From: Heligmosomoides polygyrus polygyrus
Lineage: Eukaryota > Nematoda > Chromadorea > Rhabditida > Heligmosomidae
Direction of reading: 5' to 3'
Assembly: GCA_947396885.1 (NCBI GenBank)
Contig: OX377203.1
Span: 23,563,253-23,627,252, forward strand
Length of the DNA stretch: 64,000 nucleotides
Numbering within the stretch: the first letter of the stretch is position 1; every line of letters starts with the position of its first letter. The notes below the pieces were generated by a model. It saw only the letters and a program-made list of their open reading frames with translations. It was not told the origin of the DNA and did not search any database. The position numbers and the translations under genes are program-made. Positions 1 to 12,582 of the stretch are shown here, one piece after another.

Positions 1-1419
1 TAAAAGTATGTATCCACACCATAATTCGTCCATATCTCGTTTTGCGTTCATTTCTGCAGGCCCACACTACCTCGACTAGATTCCCGTTCGAAAACAGGTA
101 ACAACTCACTTTCACGAATCTTTTTCGTCTCCCACAAGAAACAAACCTTTTTGATCAGTATCAGTATTGCCGGGCCGGATTCAGAACACGTGATGCAGAC
201 GTCCTACAACGTGCGTCCAGACCCAGAAGACGGAGATCATACTTTGCTCAACATCCGTGAGAAGACTTTAAAGGCTTCGTTTGGCGATTGTGCGATACAT
301 TACTCTCACAACGCCCATTTTTAATTTCTTTTGTTTCACTTCGGTACAAGGGTAAGGGCACTGGCGTGTGTAGTATGACTAAAGGAATCGGAAGAATATT
401 ATTGCTGTCGGCCAGTTAACGGTATCGAGTAATCTATCAATACCGGCTTCATTTGTGCTTTCGCAGATTAAGTACTTTGGATTGAGACCCCCACAATCTG
501 CTCTTCACGACGTTCTAGAGAACGGGCACTTTGGAGAATAAATCGCTTACGTGCGATAGAGGGTAGATAGGCTCCAATAGGAGCAGTTTTGAGTATTCTG
601 CCCTACGGTATCCCGCTATACTATTCTATAGAGTGGAACCAGTATTTTACTGTAATCAAAGTAAGAAGGCCTAAAGAAAACAACACTGTCGGGGGTGTTC
701 TACTTATACACGGAATTAGGGGCGAAGCCCCCAACCAGACGTTTGCCGACCACTATGCCGCTGAACGTATGGTTTTTTTTTTCATAAAATCCTCTGCTGA
801 AGGAAGCTCGGGGATTACCTTGTACTGAGTGATTGGTTATCCGCCTAGGTAGGAATGCACATTGAATCCAAATAGCGTGAAATGTTCTAGCTCAGTGCCA
901 TAGATGTAGAACAAACCAGTGTTGCATAAAATTTTTAGTTTCGTTCAACACAAAACATCGGGTAGGGCTGTCCTACATGGTGACCCTCCCGAAGCCGTTT
1001 GGCGCCAAAGCCTCATATGGTTCATCTCTTGTAGGCAGTCATCAGAAGAACTTCTTCTTCCTGCCCTCTAAGGTGAACTACAAGGCAGCGACAGCATTTT
1101 CTGGGACCCTCAGTATTTTTAGGTCAACAAAAATTGCAACACATCTTTTAGCTACACTTCTCAGTAGCAAAACTTTTCCAGAACGTTGACGAATACCAAA
1201 TCTGTATTTTGGTCGTGCGCACTCCCTTGAATTTTGGTTCAGCGCGGCTAGTAGCGTTAGGTATCGTCGGAATTTACGTTTTTGCAACGCTTTCCCTTTA
1301 ATGTGAGTCAGGAGGTTCGCTTTGAAATCGAGATCACAACGAGTGGTACTCGCGTAATTTAGCGGCGAGAAAATGTGGAGGAGAGAATCTCAGGATGAAA
1401 ATGTGAAATGACATGCCAT
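1..1419. other. Gene-free stretch
   Basis: I see no convincing exon, RNA gene or complete transposon here. Open frames are short, overlap on both strands and carry no recognisable domain. A GGGCCGGATTC string near 171-181 resembles the terminus of the foldback MITE family seen at 17,595, but no matching second end was found. Confidence 0.5.
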
Positions 1420-1530
1420 AGAACCTTTCTGTGATGAGCGAAGTATAATATTTTATGTGGTCACTTATGATTCCCAAAGAACCTTTTTGTGATGAACGAA
1501 GTATAATATTTTAAGTGGTCACTTATTATT
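1420..1530. repeat. Two-copy tandem duplication, 58-bp period
   Basis: A unit starting AGAACCTTTCTGTGATGA at 1420 is repeated 58 bp later at 1478 with a few substitutions; both copies run on to a GTGGTCACTTAT string. It is a simple local duplication with no sign of coding. Confidence 0.75.
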
Positions 1531-1835
1531 TTTCTTATCCGGCACGTTAACCAAAAGGCAAGCACTTTCTGCTTTCTCTCCGAGAGCCGGCAGCATCTAA
1601 GCGGATAAGATAAGGTGAATGCGATAAACTCATTCACGCAACCGAAAGTGGAGATGAAAACTGTCAAAGCCAGTTTGGCCTATTCTTGTAGTGCTACGCT
1701 CCCGGTTTTACCGCATTTTGTCTATCAGTTCGTACCGCCCCATAAAGTACAACGCAAACTGATACAAACATTGGCAGACGTCGTGACTTGAGCAGCATTG
1801 GTAGGTGGGAGCACGCCAGCCAACTCGGACATTCG

Positions 1836-1990
1836 AGATCGACGAGCCAAACAGTCTCCGCCCAACCACGTCCCTATCCTATCCTGCTGCAGGCTCGCAA
1901 CACACTGTTGCTATTAGGGCGCAGTGACTAGTGTGCTCCAATCTGACATGCTCGCGCCGCAAGGAAGAAGTTCGAGCCTAGCAACACAAT
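1836..1990 (+). repeat. Diverged dispersed repeat, copy 1
   Basis: This segment shares long blocks with 2346-2556: GACGAGCC followed by CTCCGCCCAACCACG, then CTATCCTAT, GGCTCGC, CACACTG and GCGCAGTGACTAG, in the same order. The two copies lie about 500 bp apart in direct orientation. No terminal repeats or coding content were recognised, so the repeat class is unknown. Confidence 0.6.
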
Positions 1991-2345
1991 GTTGCAATCC
2001 AGGCGCAGTCATTTCATATTTCTCTTGTTTCCAAGTTTTAAGCCCTGGACTGTATCGTTGATTTGTGTCTTCTGCATTGTTGTGTACACGAAAGCCCCGA
2101 GAATCATTCTAACCTTCACTTCGCTAGAGGCATTTGTCTCTGCCATCTTTTTCCAGGCCTATGTTGTTCAACTGCTTTTTCAGGGAATTCATTCCTTAGG
2201 ATGGTATTCGAGTGCAGTGCAGAGGACTGTGTTGGAGTGGTTCCCACAAAGGTTGCTTCATAAAGCAGTCGGAAAAGTGGGTTGTTTGGGTTGTTTGGTT
2301 TCGTTTCACTTAGATGCCTTCTGTCGGCGCTATACCCCGAACCTC

Positions 2346-2556
2346 CTCCTCGGACGAGCCGAACATTCTCCGCCCAACCACGCCCCTTCAACAGAATAGC
2401 AACTGCAGTTGCAAACAGAAACTACGGTTGCTATTCTGCTGCAATTGCAAGAGTGTGTTGCTATCCTATTGGAGGCTCGCGACACACTGCTGCTATGCGG
2501 GCGCAGTGACTAGCGTGCTCCAATCGGACGCGCTCGCGCCGCAAGGGACAAGTTAG
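2346..2556 (+). repeat. Diverged dispersed repeat, copy 2
   Basis: This is the longer partner of 1836-1990 and contains an extra TTGCTATT/TTGCAA-rich piece. Similar TAGCAACNCGAGCC wording near 11,985-12,030 hints at a third, more distant relative. Confidence 0.55.
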
Positions 2557-2926
2557 AGCTGGAGTTAGGAGTGTTGCAATGGAAATTGTAACCATAGCGT
2601 TATCACTCAAGAACTCCTTACAGGTTCTGCGAGCAGATGGCTTGGTGTCCAGATCTCGAAGTCTTGATCCACAATTGATGGTGATAACAAACAACCAAAC
2701 TATGCTGTCGTATTAGTAAGTCTGCCTTCGTATTGTTTCATCCTCATCAGGCCTGCGTTGTTTTGTCGATTGAGTTGTCGAGATGTCCAGAGGTGATCCA
2801 CTTCATCGGCGCTTTATGGGTGGATAATTACTGTTGGTTTCTTTCTGCTCTGCCAATGATGTTCGTAACGCCCCAGATGGTGTTTTTGTAACCTTCGCCG
2901 AGTTGGCAGTCCAGAAAATTCAAACT

Positions 2927-3112
2927 GGGGCCGGATTCATCAACGCGCATACCCATGGGTATGCTGGGTAGACAGTAGACATACCCACTATATGGACATA
3001 CCCACGATTCATGAAAGAGGTTACCCACCACATCGTGGGTATATCAGTGGGTCGAGAAAACCCACCGATTCTCGTGGATCATCCACATACCCGCCAGCCA
3101 TTCGCGCCCCAA
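2927..3112. mobile_element. Possible foldback MITE remnant
   Basis: The left end reads GGGGCCGGATTCATCAACG, matching the left terminus of the better-preserved copy at 17,595. The interior is rich in inverted CATACCCA/TGGGTATG words and can fold on itself. The right end (GCGCCCC near 3108) is badly decayed, so the boundary is uncertain. Confidence 0.4.
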
Positions 3113-6100
3113 TGACAAGGATCGCTCTACTGAGATCAGCTGTTCTCATGAGGCTTCGACAGCTTTTTATTGTTTTTATACGGTTTTTCGCCTTCTTCAT
3201 CTCAGAGGAGTAGGCTTTTGTGGTCGCTGTTGCACGCTGTGCTCATATCATCGGAGAGGCTAACACAGTCGTGCCTTATAAGGTGAGTTCACTAAAATGC
3301 TTTTTTGCACAGCCTCATTGGACAAATACCGTGTTATGGGAGTGCTTCTTTTAGCTGGAATGGTCAATGGATTGTTCAGCGAATTTCGTTCTCAACAGTC
3401 TACGGTTAGTCTTCTTCTCCTCTTTTAAATGTGTCGAACACCCGATTGTTTTAATAATTTTTTCTTTATTAGACTCATGAAGATTTTGGGGGACGTTGTT
3501 TCCCTCATTTTCCCTCAACCTAAGCCATGGCGGCCTCTGGCTTAGGTTGAGAGAAAAATGAGAGAATTTTAATTTCACCCTTTAATTCAAACATGGGATC
3601 AGTTCAGTGTACTCAGTCTACTGTGGCGTTTTTCATGACAGGCAATAACATAGAAAGAAAAATAATGGAACGAACCAACAAAATGTTACTGTATGTCTGG
3701 GTGTTTTGAAATGCAGTAAATCGCAGCCCCCCATGTTCTAGGCAGCATCAGCGGGAACGGGTCCTTGTCTTCCACCGGCCAGTGCTGTACAAGCTGCATG
3801 TGGACGAACGCCTTATTGCCGGTGCCACGTGCGGATTCGCGTATTCAGAATGGATTTCCAGTCAATCGGAGCCTTACGGATGAAAGCCAACCTACACCAG
3901 TGCTCAAGAGGCAAATGGTTGAGCAGTTCTTCAAAGACAGCCGGATGCTACGAGCGTGGTCAGGAAAAAGACTCATAGATTACCATTGGAACTACGAGGT
4001 CAGTCTTTCGAACGCTCCCTGCTTTGCACTGTTGTAATGCTCCATGCAATTCTAGTTCTGTAGAAAATATAACAAGCAATAGAACTATAGTTCTACTTGA
4101 AATGTGGGATACTAGAGGTAGGAGTATGCCTAGGCTTACCTTTGCGTACTGCACTCCAAACAAGAAACTCAGGCGCAAATCGGGTCGGGGGGGGGGGGTC
4201 AACATGGCCTGCCGCGGCGTGTGGCTACATATAGCGAATGTAAATGCAGCCTTATCTCCTTGTTTCGATTACATATCCGTGTTTTATATGCTTCCGAATT
4301 GGGAAAATGAGGAAACTCCAGGATGTAGGCAATTTTAACACGGGCGCGTCACTCGAGCCACACCGTGGAGTCCCTTCGAATTGCATAAAGCGAAAAATGC
4401 TTTTTTCCCTAAGCGATTCAGTAATTACTGAGAAGTATCACGCAACCTATCGACATATCGAAGGTTCTGTTAAACGCTAACGAGCAATAGTGGTAAGAAA
4501 GTTATACATCGTTGTTATTCGGGATTTAGAGGAAAAAACGTCAGAAAAAACCGCTTTGTTTGCGCTCCGAGTTTCTAATAGAATTTAACTGGGGTTGACG
4601 ATGAAACTATTACGTTGGGCAAGACAACAGTGTGGATGGCGGGCGGTTGACTAAAGCTGATGCTGAGGAGAGCACAGAAGTACTGTGGGTGTTCTACGAC
4701 CATGTGCAATCTCTGAGAGAGCGCCAGCCGGCTCGAGGTCGTATTCAAGTTGCACAAACACAGACTTCACTTTACAAAGCAGCAACAGAATCGCCGTATT
4801 AGGACCTTCAATATTAGGTGTTGTCGTAAATCAGAGTGTGTCTGGGTTGTTCACATTGTCCTATGCCTGGCTATTTCCATGCAACTCAGCATTCTGATAC
4901 TTTTTGTGATTCGTACGCGAGATTTTGCTGCCTGCTTATGCTGACGGATCCGCCATCAAGACCTTGTGAAGCCCTATTGCACGCATTTCAAGGTTTCCCG
5001 GCCATCGCAGGATACAGAGGTCAGCCGAAAGCATGGAATGGATCGAAGTGGGCATGCACGTCGACATCCAGAGATGCGTTTAATTGTGTCGAATACCCGC
5101 GTTTTCGCTTCCAGTAGTTCGCTCGTTATTTGGGATAGCCTACCATGAAAAGAGAACTCTTACCTACGCGTTAGTTTAGGCGAACATTTCCGCAGTGATA
5201 GAATACCTGCAACCTATCATGGAATTTAGCACTGTCACTTATCACAGAATACAAAATTTCGTTATCTTCAAACGGCAGGAAGTAGGCGTAGGCAGCAGAG
5301 GTTATCATTACGGTTCAGTTACTTGTGGCGTAGCACGCTCAATATCCCATGTAGAATTTGCTGCAACTACAGCCGCGCTGGCGTGTTCAGCAGCAGGTCT
5401 TTTTCCGCACATCCCCTCCCCTTTCAAATAGGGTCTTTCTTTGGTTCACGCCTAGACCATCTGGACTTCCATTCATTCGTGATCAGGGGTGCACTGTTGT
5501 GATGATCCATTTCTCACTCGTTTTCCTACTACAGCTTCAAATTCGAACAGAATCAGTGAACTGGGGTGGACCAGGCCGAAGAAAGCACCACACGCTCTCG
5601 TACCTTGAGCTGTACATTGATGAGATCCGCGACTCTAGGGATCGCCCACCATTCTAACATACATAGACCCGCTGGTCTATTCGTTGTATCGCTTTAGCTC
5701 AGTTTCTGATACATAAAGATTAAGATTTCGCTATAAATTCTCTTACTACCCTCTTCTACGCACGCAGGGACTTCTTAGCCACCCTTCTTATCTTTCAATC
5801 GTATTTTTAGGTCTGTAGTGAAGCTGTAGTGTCTCAACTGAAACTGAGCAGAAAGCGGTGCTCGTGGAATGGTTCGAAAAGTACATTTGAGACATTGTTT
5901 TCGCCTATCATTACTATGGTTTTGCTAATATCAGTGTGTTTCATCTACTGTCAGCACTTGAGGATTACCCCTTTGTCGCTATTCTTCAGTATAGTGACAA
6001 CAGAAGCAATCTTTAACATCAAGCGCACTTACACGAAAACTATAGCCAGCTTAAACTCCACTTAATTCGTGGACGCAGGTTGGTTTTCGAAACCTGTAGT

Positions 6101-6695
6101 GGTTTCTATGGCATGAGAAACAGGGTTTTCACTGGTTGCTTGCACAACATGTCGTTGGGAATTAATGGGAGCAAGTGAGTGTGGCAGCAGTTGACTAGGT
6201 ATTACACTCTCAGGCGGTTTCATAGCACTAGATACTGCCATTGCTCCTTTCACTTCTTCTTTGGACTTCTATGAAGGATAGGAAAGCTTCTAATGTAAGA
6301 GTACTCTGTTATTGGTCGAACTGAAGTTGGACTTGGTACATTTGAATCCATGACTGAGTGTTCCCATTGCTTTTGTCCCCTTACTATTGCGATTGCTAGT
6401 AATGAACTCCACAGCTAACAAATAATGGCAAAGGGTTTGCCTTCATTTGTTTCTGGTTCCACTTTTTGCACATGTAAATAAATTTTAGACAGCGCTAATG
6501 GTGTGTTATCTATCATCCTACGCTTTTAAGACGGGGGGGGGGGTTGAGTCTCACACATGCTAAAGTTTGGATCGCATCCGAACAACTCGAAACATTGAGA
6601 GCTTTTTACGTTTCACAACGTGTTAAGGGCCGCATGGACTAACAAGAAGTGACTTACCATGATGGAAAAAAGCAGCGGTGCAGGAGAACATGGAA
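3113..6695. other. Gene-free stretch
   Basis: No exon, RNA gene or bounded transposon could be supported. There are poly-G tracts near 4186-4198 and 6534-6544. Short open frames occur in all six phases without shared domains or splice-site logic. Confidence 0.45.
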
Positions 6696-6861
6696 CGAAT
6701 AGACGACAAAAACCGCAGCAGCCGGACTACCGTCAGGTCACGGATTCGTTCTTCCATTTGCAATATGCCATATTCCTGTGCTCTTGTTTTCTTATTGTTC
6801 CCGTTTTGTACACAAGGGTGGGGTATGCGCTCCATTCATTCAATTAGTGGCTTACCATTTT
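6696..6861 (+). repeat. Diverged left partial unit of tandem array
   Basis: This aligns to 8165-8310, the last part of the 1,449-bp unit. It shares AATAGACGACAAAAACCGC, AGCCGGACTAC, CAGGTCACGGATTCGTTCTT and ATATGCCATATTCCT, but has many substitutions and an insertion before the junction with the first identical unit. Confidence 0.75.
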
Positions 6862-7389
6862 TGTAGCGACATTTTTCGGCAGCTTTGATGCTAAATTCGA
6901 TAATTTCGCCAGATAAAATATCAGTGCGGTAACATGAGTAAGATGTTGATGTTTAGATGAGTAAAAATGAGTGAAAAGTTGAAAATAAGTAAAAAATGAG
7001 TAAAACTTAAATTTCTGAAATGGAGCAGCCATCCACATCTTACATTCTTACTCTTACTTCTTTGTTGCCGTTTTTAATCATCCCCATCTTGTTATGTTTT
7101 CTTACGATACTTCTTCTTTGTTTTGCATTTATTATCAACTTCGTCTTGTTGTACAGTAGTTTTGTAGTTTTGTTGTTGTCTCAGTGATTTTTCTATATCC
7201 TTATTTTTCCGCTTTTACTTTCTCTATTCTCACTCTATGTGTGCTTACTCGATTCTCGCTTATCATCTTTTACGCATTATGCTCTATTCTCCCTATTCTC
7301 ACGTATTCCTTGTGTATAGAAAAGCATTCTCATTTATCACATTTTATACCTGCCAAGGACTCCTCGTGACCTTGGCCGTCAGCCAAGGA

Positions 7390-7423
7390 GCGGAATTTCA
7401 TCACTGAGGTGATGAAATTCCGC
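7390..7423. other. Perfect hairpin in repeat unit 1
   Basis: A 15-bp perfect inverted repeat (GCGGAATTTCATCAC and its complement) surrounds the 4-nt loop TGAG. It is preceded by a second inverted pair, GCCAAGG / CCTTGGC, around 7352-7388. The structure recurs at 8839-8872 and 10,288-10,321. Confidence 0.85.
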
Positions 7424-7729
7424 CCTCGTGACTGAAGTTGGCCGTCACCAGCCAAGTCATAATGGCTCTGGTCGTCGCTGAGCTGGTTGTGTGGACGGGT
7501 AATTAACTAAGGTATGCCTTTTCTTTTCAGTCTCTTAAATGTCTGCATTTATGTCAGTACGTGATAGCAGCAGAGGAGCTTTCGCTTTTCATTTGTATTT
7601 TCATCAGCGTTTTTGTTTCAGCTCAGTCTCTTCCGAACTCCTTGTGGTTCGCTTAATAATGGGCGAGTCCTGGTGTTAACAGTATGGACGATGAATTAGC
7701 TAAGGTATGTCTTCTTTGCAGTTTCTTAA

Positions 7730-8158
7730 ATGTATGTGTTTATGTCGGTTAGTTTGAATCGCGATATATACACTATTAACTTTATTGATTGGCCAACTAT
7801 TCGATTCAGCTATTGGAACACGTTGGGCGACACGGGCGATGAGAGGGCGGCTGCGCTGGCAGAACGCAAACTGGCGAGGAGACGCTGGAGCCACCATGTG
7901 AGAAGTGCACTGCAGCGTGCATTGCATGTTGTCTGCAACTATAAGAGTTTTGTCTCACCTCTTAATCAGCTAGATCAAATTCGTCTTTTTAGAAACGACA
8001 TCAGGAAGTATGCCAAAGACGAGAAGGGAAATTTGGTTCCACGCTCGGCTCGTCTGCTTTTCTCTATGTGTTAGGAAAGCGTTAAAAAATTTCTAGAAGG
8101 TGAAAATCGTTTAGGCTGGACAGCACCGAAGGAGCTTGTCTCAGCTATGTGGCAATGA
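7730..8158 (+). pseudogene. Unrecognised open frame interrupted by one TAG, unit 1
   Basis: A 114-codon frame (ATG at 7730) ends at a TAG at 8072-8074, and the same frame then stays open for 27 more codons to a TGA at 8156-8158. The middle is basic and helix-prone (AERKLARRRWSHHV). The part after the stop (residues such as FLEGENRLGW) looks like a continuation of the same protein. No domain was recognised. The TAG sits in TTTCTCTATGTGTTAG, which could instead be a splice acceptor, but I found no donor giving a matching phase. It could be a decayed exon captured by the repeat. Confidence 0.3.
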
Positions 8159-8310
8159 CGATGACCACGACAACAAATAGACGACAAAAACCGCGGCAGC
8201 CGGACTACTGTCAGGTCACGGATTCGTTCTTCGATTTGCGATATGCCATATTCCTATGCTCCTGCTCTCTTTTTGTTCCCGTTTTATTCATTAAATTAGT
8301 GTCGTATCAT

Positions 8311-9759
8311 TGTAGCGACATTTTTCGGCAGCTTTGATGCTAAATTCGATAATTTCGCCAGATAAAATATCAGTGCGGTAACATGAGTAAGATGTTGATG
8401 TTTAGATGAGTAAAAATGAGTGAAAAGTTGAAAATAAGTAAAAAATGAGTAAAACTTAAATTTCTGAAATGGAGCAGCCATCCACATCTTACATTCTTAC
8501 TCTTACTTCTTTGTTGCCGTTTTTAATCATCCCCATCTTGTTATGTTTTCTTACGATACTTCTTCTTTGTTTTGCATTTATTATCAACTTCGTCTTGTTG
8601 TACAGTAGTTTTGTAGTTTTGTTGTTGTCTCAGTGATTTTTCTATATCCTTATTTTTCCGCTTTTACTTTCTCTATTCTCACTCTATGTGTGCTTACTCG
8701 ATTCTCGCTTATCATCTTTTACGCATTATGCTCTATTCTCCCTATTCTCACGTATTCCTTGTGTATAGAAAAGCATTCTCATTTATCACATTTTATACCT
8801 GCCAAGGACTCCTCGTGACCTTGGCCGTCAGCCAAGGAGCGGAATTTCATCACTGAGGTGATGAAATTCCGCCCTCGTGACTGAAGTTGGCCGTCACCAG
8901 CCAAGTCATAATGGCTCTGGTCGTCGCTGAGCTGGTTGTGTGGACGGGTAATTAACTAAGGTATGCCTTTTCTTTTCAGTCTCTTAAATGTCTGCATTTA
9001 TGTCAGTACGTGATAGCAGCAGAGGAGCTTTCGCTTTTCATTTGTATTTTCATCAGCGTTTTTGTTTCAGCTCAGTCTCTTCCGAACTCCTTGTGGTTCG
9101 CTTAATAATGGGCGAGTCCTGGTGTTAACAGTATGGACGATGAATTAGCTAAGGTATGTCTTCTTTGCAGTTTCTTAAATGTATGTGTTTATGTCGGTTA
9201 GTTTGAATCGCGATATATACACTATTAACTTTATTGATTGGCCAACTATTCGATTCAGCTATTGGAACACGTTGGGCGACACGGGCGATGAGAGGGCGGC
9301 TGCGCTGGCAGAACGCAAACTGGCGAGGAGACGCTGGAGCCACCATGTGAGAAGTGCACTGCAGCGTGCATTGCATGTTGTCTGCAACTATAAGAGTTTT
9401 GTCTCACCTCTTAATCAGCTAGATCAAATTCGTCTTTTTAGAAACGACATCAGGAAGTATGCCAAAGACGAGAAGGGAAATTTGGTTCCACGCTCGGCTC
9501 GTCTGCTTTTCTCTATGTGTTAGGAAAGCGTTAAAAAATTTCTAGAAGGTGAAAATCGTTTAGGCTGGACAGCACCGAAGGAGCTTGTCTCAGCTATGTG
9601 GCAATGACGATGACCACGACAACAAATAGACGACAAAAACCGCGGCAGCCGGACTACTGTCAGGTCACGGATTCGTTCTTCGATTTGCGATATGCCATAT
9701 TCCTATGCTCCTGCTCTCTTTTTGTTCCCGTTTTATTCATTAAATTAGTGTCGTATCAT
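8311..9759 (+). repeat. 1,449-bp tandem repeat, unit 2
   Basis: I saw no difference from unit 1 across its length. The open frame is at 9179-9523 with continuation to 9607, and the hairpin at 8839-8872. Confidence 0.9.
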
Positions 9760-11208
9760 TGTAGCGACATTTTTCGGCAGCTTTGATGCTAAATTCGATA
9801 ATTTCGCCAGATAAAATATCAGTGCGGTAACATGAGTAAGATGTTGATGTTTAGATGAGTAAAAATGAGTGAAAAGTTGAAAATAAGTAAAAAATGAGTA
9901 AAACTTAAATTTCTGAAATGGAGCAGCCATCCACATCTTACATTCTTACTCTTACTTCTTTGTTGCCGTTTTTAATCATCCCCATCTTGTTATGTTTTCT
10001 TACGATACTTCTTCTTTGTTTTGCATTTATTATCAACTTCGTCTTGTTGTACAGTAGTTTTGTAGTTTTGTTGTTGTCTCAGTGATTTTTCTATATCCTT
10101 ATTTTTCCGCTTTTACTTTCTCTATTCTCACTCTATGTGTGCTTACTCGATTCTCGCTTATCATCTTTTACGCATTATGCTCTATTCTCCCTATTCTCAC
10201 GTATTCCTTGTGTATAGAAAAGCATTCTCATTTATCACATTTTATACCTGCCAAGGACTCCTCGTGACCTTGGCCGTCAGCCAAGGAGCGGAATTTCATC
10301 ACTGAGGTGATGAAATTCCGCCCTCGTGACTGAAGTTGGCCGTCACCAGCCAAGTCATAATGGCTCTGGTCGTCGCTGAGCTGGTTGTGTGGACGGGTAA
10401 TTAACTAAGGTATGCCTTTTCTTTTCAGTCTCTTAAATGTCTGCATTTATGTCAGTACGTGATAGCAGCAGAGGAGCTTTCGCTTTTCATTTGTATTTTC
10501 ATCAGCGTTTTTGTTTCAGCTCAGTCTCTTCCGAACTCCTTGTGGTTCGCTTAATAATGGGCGAGTCCTGGTGTTAACAGTATGGACGATGAATTAGCTA
10601 AGGTATGTCTTCTTTGCAGTTTCTTAAATGTATGTGTTTATGTCGGTTAGTTTGAATCGCGATATATACACTATTAACTTTATTGATTGGCCAACTATTC
10701 GATTCAGCTATTGGAACACGTTGGGCGACACGGGCGATGAGAGGGCGGCTGCGCTGGCAGAACGCAAACTGGCGAGGAGACGCTGGAGCCACCATGTGAG
10801 AAGTGCACTGCAGCGTGCATTGCATGTTGTCTGCAACTATAAGAGTTTTGTCTCACCTCTTAATCAGCTAGATCAAATTCGTCTTTTTAGAAACGACATC
10901 AGGAAGTATGCCAAAGACGAGAAGGGAAATTTGGTTCCACGCTCGGCTCGTCTGCTTTTCTCTATGTGTTAGGAAAGCGTTAAAAAATTTCTAGAAGGTG
11001 AAAATCGTTTAGGCTGGACAGCACCGAAGGAGCTTGTCTCAGCTATGTGGCAATGACGATGACCACGACAACAAATAGACGACAAAAACCGCGGCAGCCG
11101 GACTACTGTCAGGTCACGGATTCGTTCTTCGATTTGCGATATGCCATATTCCTATGCTCCTGCTCTCTTTTTGTTCCCGTTTTATTCATTAAATTAGTGT
11201 CGTATCAT
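9760..11208 (+). repeat. 1,449-bp tandem repeat, unit 3
   Basis: This is the third matching unit, with the open frame at 10,628-10,972 and hairpin at 10,288-10,321. Identity ends shortly after its right boundary, at about 11,254, where the following partial unit begins to diverge. Confidence 0.9.
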
Positions 11209-11692
11209 TGTAGCGACATTTTTCGGCAGCTTTGATGCTAAATTCGATAATTTCGTCAGATAAAATATCAATGCGGTAACATGAGTAAGATGTTGAGTAA
11301 AAATGACTGAAAAGCTAAAAATCACTAAAATAATGAGTAAAACTTAAATTTCTGAAATAGGGCAGCCATACACACCTTACCATCCTCTTCATTGTTGCCA
11401 TTTTCTAACCATCTTCATCTTGTTATGTTTTGTTGTGATACTTCTTCTTGTTTTGCATTTATTATCAACTTCGTCTTGTTGTTTATTGTTATGTATCGCT
11501 AGTAGTTTTGTTGTTGTCTCAGTGAATTTTCTATATTCTTATTATGCTCAGTTTTGACCTTGCTCTACTCTCACTTACTTTATGTGTGTTTACTCGATTC
11601 TCACTTATCTTTTATACATTAGGCTCTATTCTCCCTACTCTCAGTTATTCTTTGTGCATAGAGGATTCTCATTTATCACATTTTATACCTTA
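11209..11692 (+). repeat. Diverged right partial unit of tandem array
   Basis: The first ~45 bp match the identical units. After that the sequence follows the same order (ATGAGTAAGATGTTGA, GGCAGCCAT, TTGTTATGTTTT, ATTTATCACATTTTATACCT) with substitutions and indels, and stops short of the hairpin. It is an old unit that escaped the recent homogenisation. Confidence 0.8.
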
Positions 11693-12582
11693 TGCCCTAT
11701 TCTCATTTTATGAATATGTATGCTCGCTACTTATTAAGCATTCTCGGATATCACTTACGCTATACCACTGTTGTTGTCAATTCACTTGCACCAATTTATA
11801 AATAAATTGTTATATTATAAATTTTGTAATTATAAATATTTCCTATATTCTTCTTTGTACTGCTCACATATATATACATATATATATATATACCCTCTAG
11901 CAACCGAACGGCAACACAATAGCAACAGGAGCCGCCCCTCAGTTGACCGGCTTCTCCCGGATAAGCTATTCCCCACTCTCCCCAATAGCAACTCGAGCCA
12001 CGCGACTGCGTGGCTCTTGTTGCTAATCGCTCGTCTAACCCGAATGTCCCAGAATAACAACCCGAGCACAAGCCGAACGCACGCCAGCCGATCAGAGACC
12101 TACAGCACATGCCCCCTCTGAATGGCACGTCCATTCAATGCGATATGATTGAATGCCGCGCTCCCATCTCTCAATGCTGCCCATCTTCGCGACATATACG
12201 GAAACATTAGTGGCTTCTCCTTTCCACATGAGTGTAGCAACTTTCTAGACCCTGCTTTCCAACCATGGATGATGTTCAATAGAAGGTTTGCGTCAATTCT
12301 ATTCGAGGTGTTCAGTAGACATGCACCTCCTCATTGAAACGCAGCTATGAAACCAACTGGATTATACGTGTAAAAAGGTGCCATTTTCGTTACACTTCCT
12401 CTAACCTGAACTGCCTTTTCTTCCTGACAGTCTATATGTTCATATATGGCGTCCAGCAGTCCTTTTATGGCATCCGCAACCGCAATCTCTCTCCTTGTAG
12501 AAGTGAAACCCGGTGTGAAGGTGGAAAGTAGTCGACCGACAAACGTTCAGGTGGGAAGATTTTTAGCGACTGTGCCAACAAG
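11693..12582. other. Gene-free stretch with AT microsatellite
   Basis: A (TA)n-type run lies at about 11,868-11,893. The next ~150 bp are rich in TAGCAAC/GTTGCTA words, partly as an inverted pair around GCCACGCG. No gene or bounded element was recognised. Confidence 0.5.

Larger units (their letters stand above)
6862..8310 (+). repeat. 1,449-bp tandem repeat, unit 1
   Basis: This is the first of three head-to-tail units with a period of exactly 1,449 bp; for example TGTAGCGACATTTTTCGGCA starts at 6862, 8311, 9760 and 11,209. The unit holds a T/C-rich block with several TATTCTC words, a strong hairpin at 7390-7423, two related TTAACTAAGGTATG / TTAGCTAAGGTATG segments (about 7503 and 7694), and a 114-codon open frame at 7730-8074. 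I did not recognise the source element. Identity between units looks complete by eye, implying very recent amplification or an assembly duplication. Confidence 0.9.
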
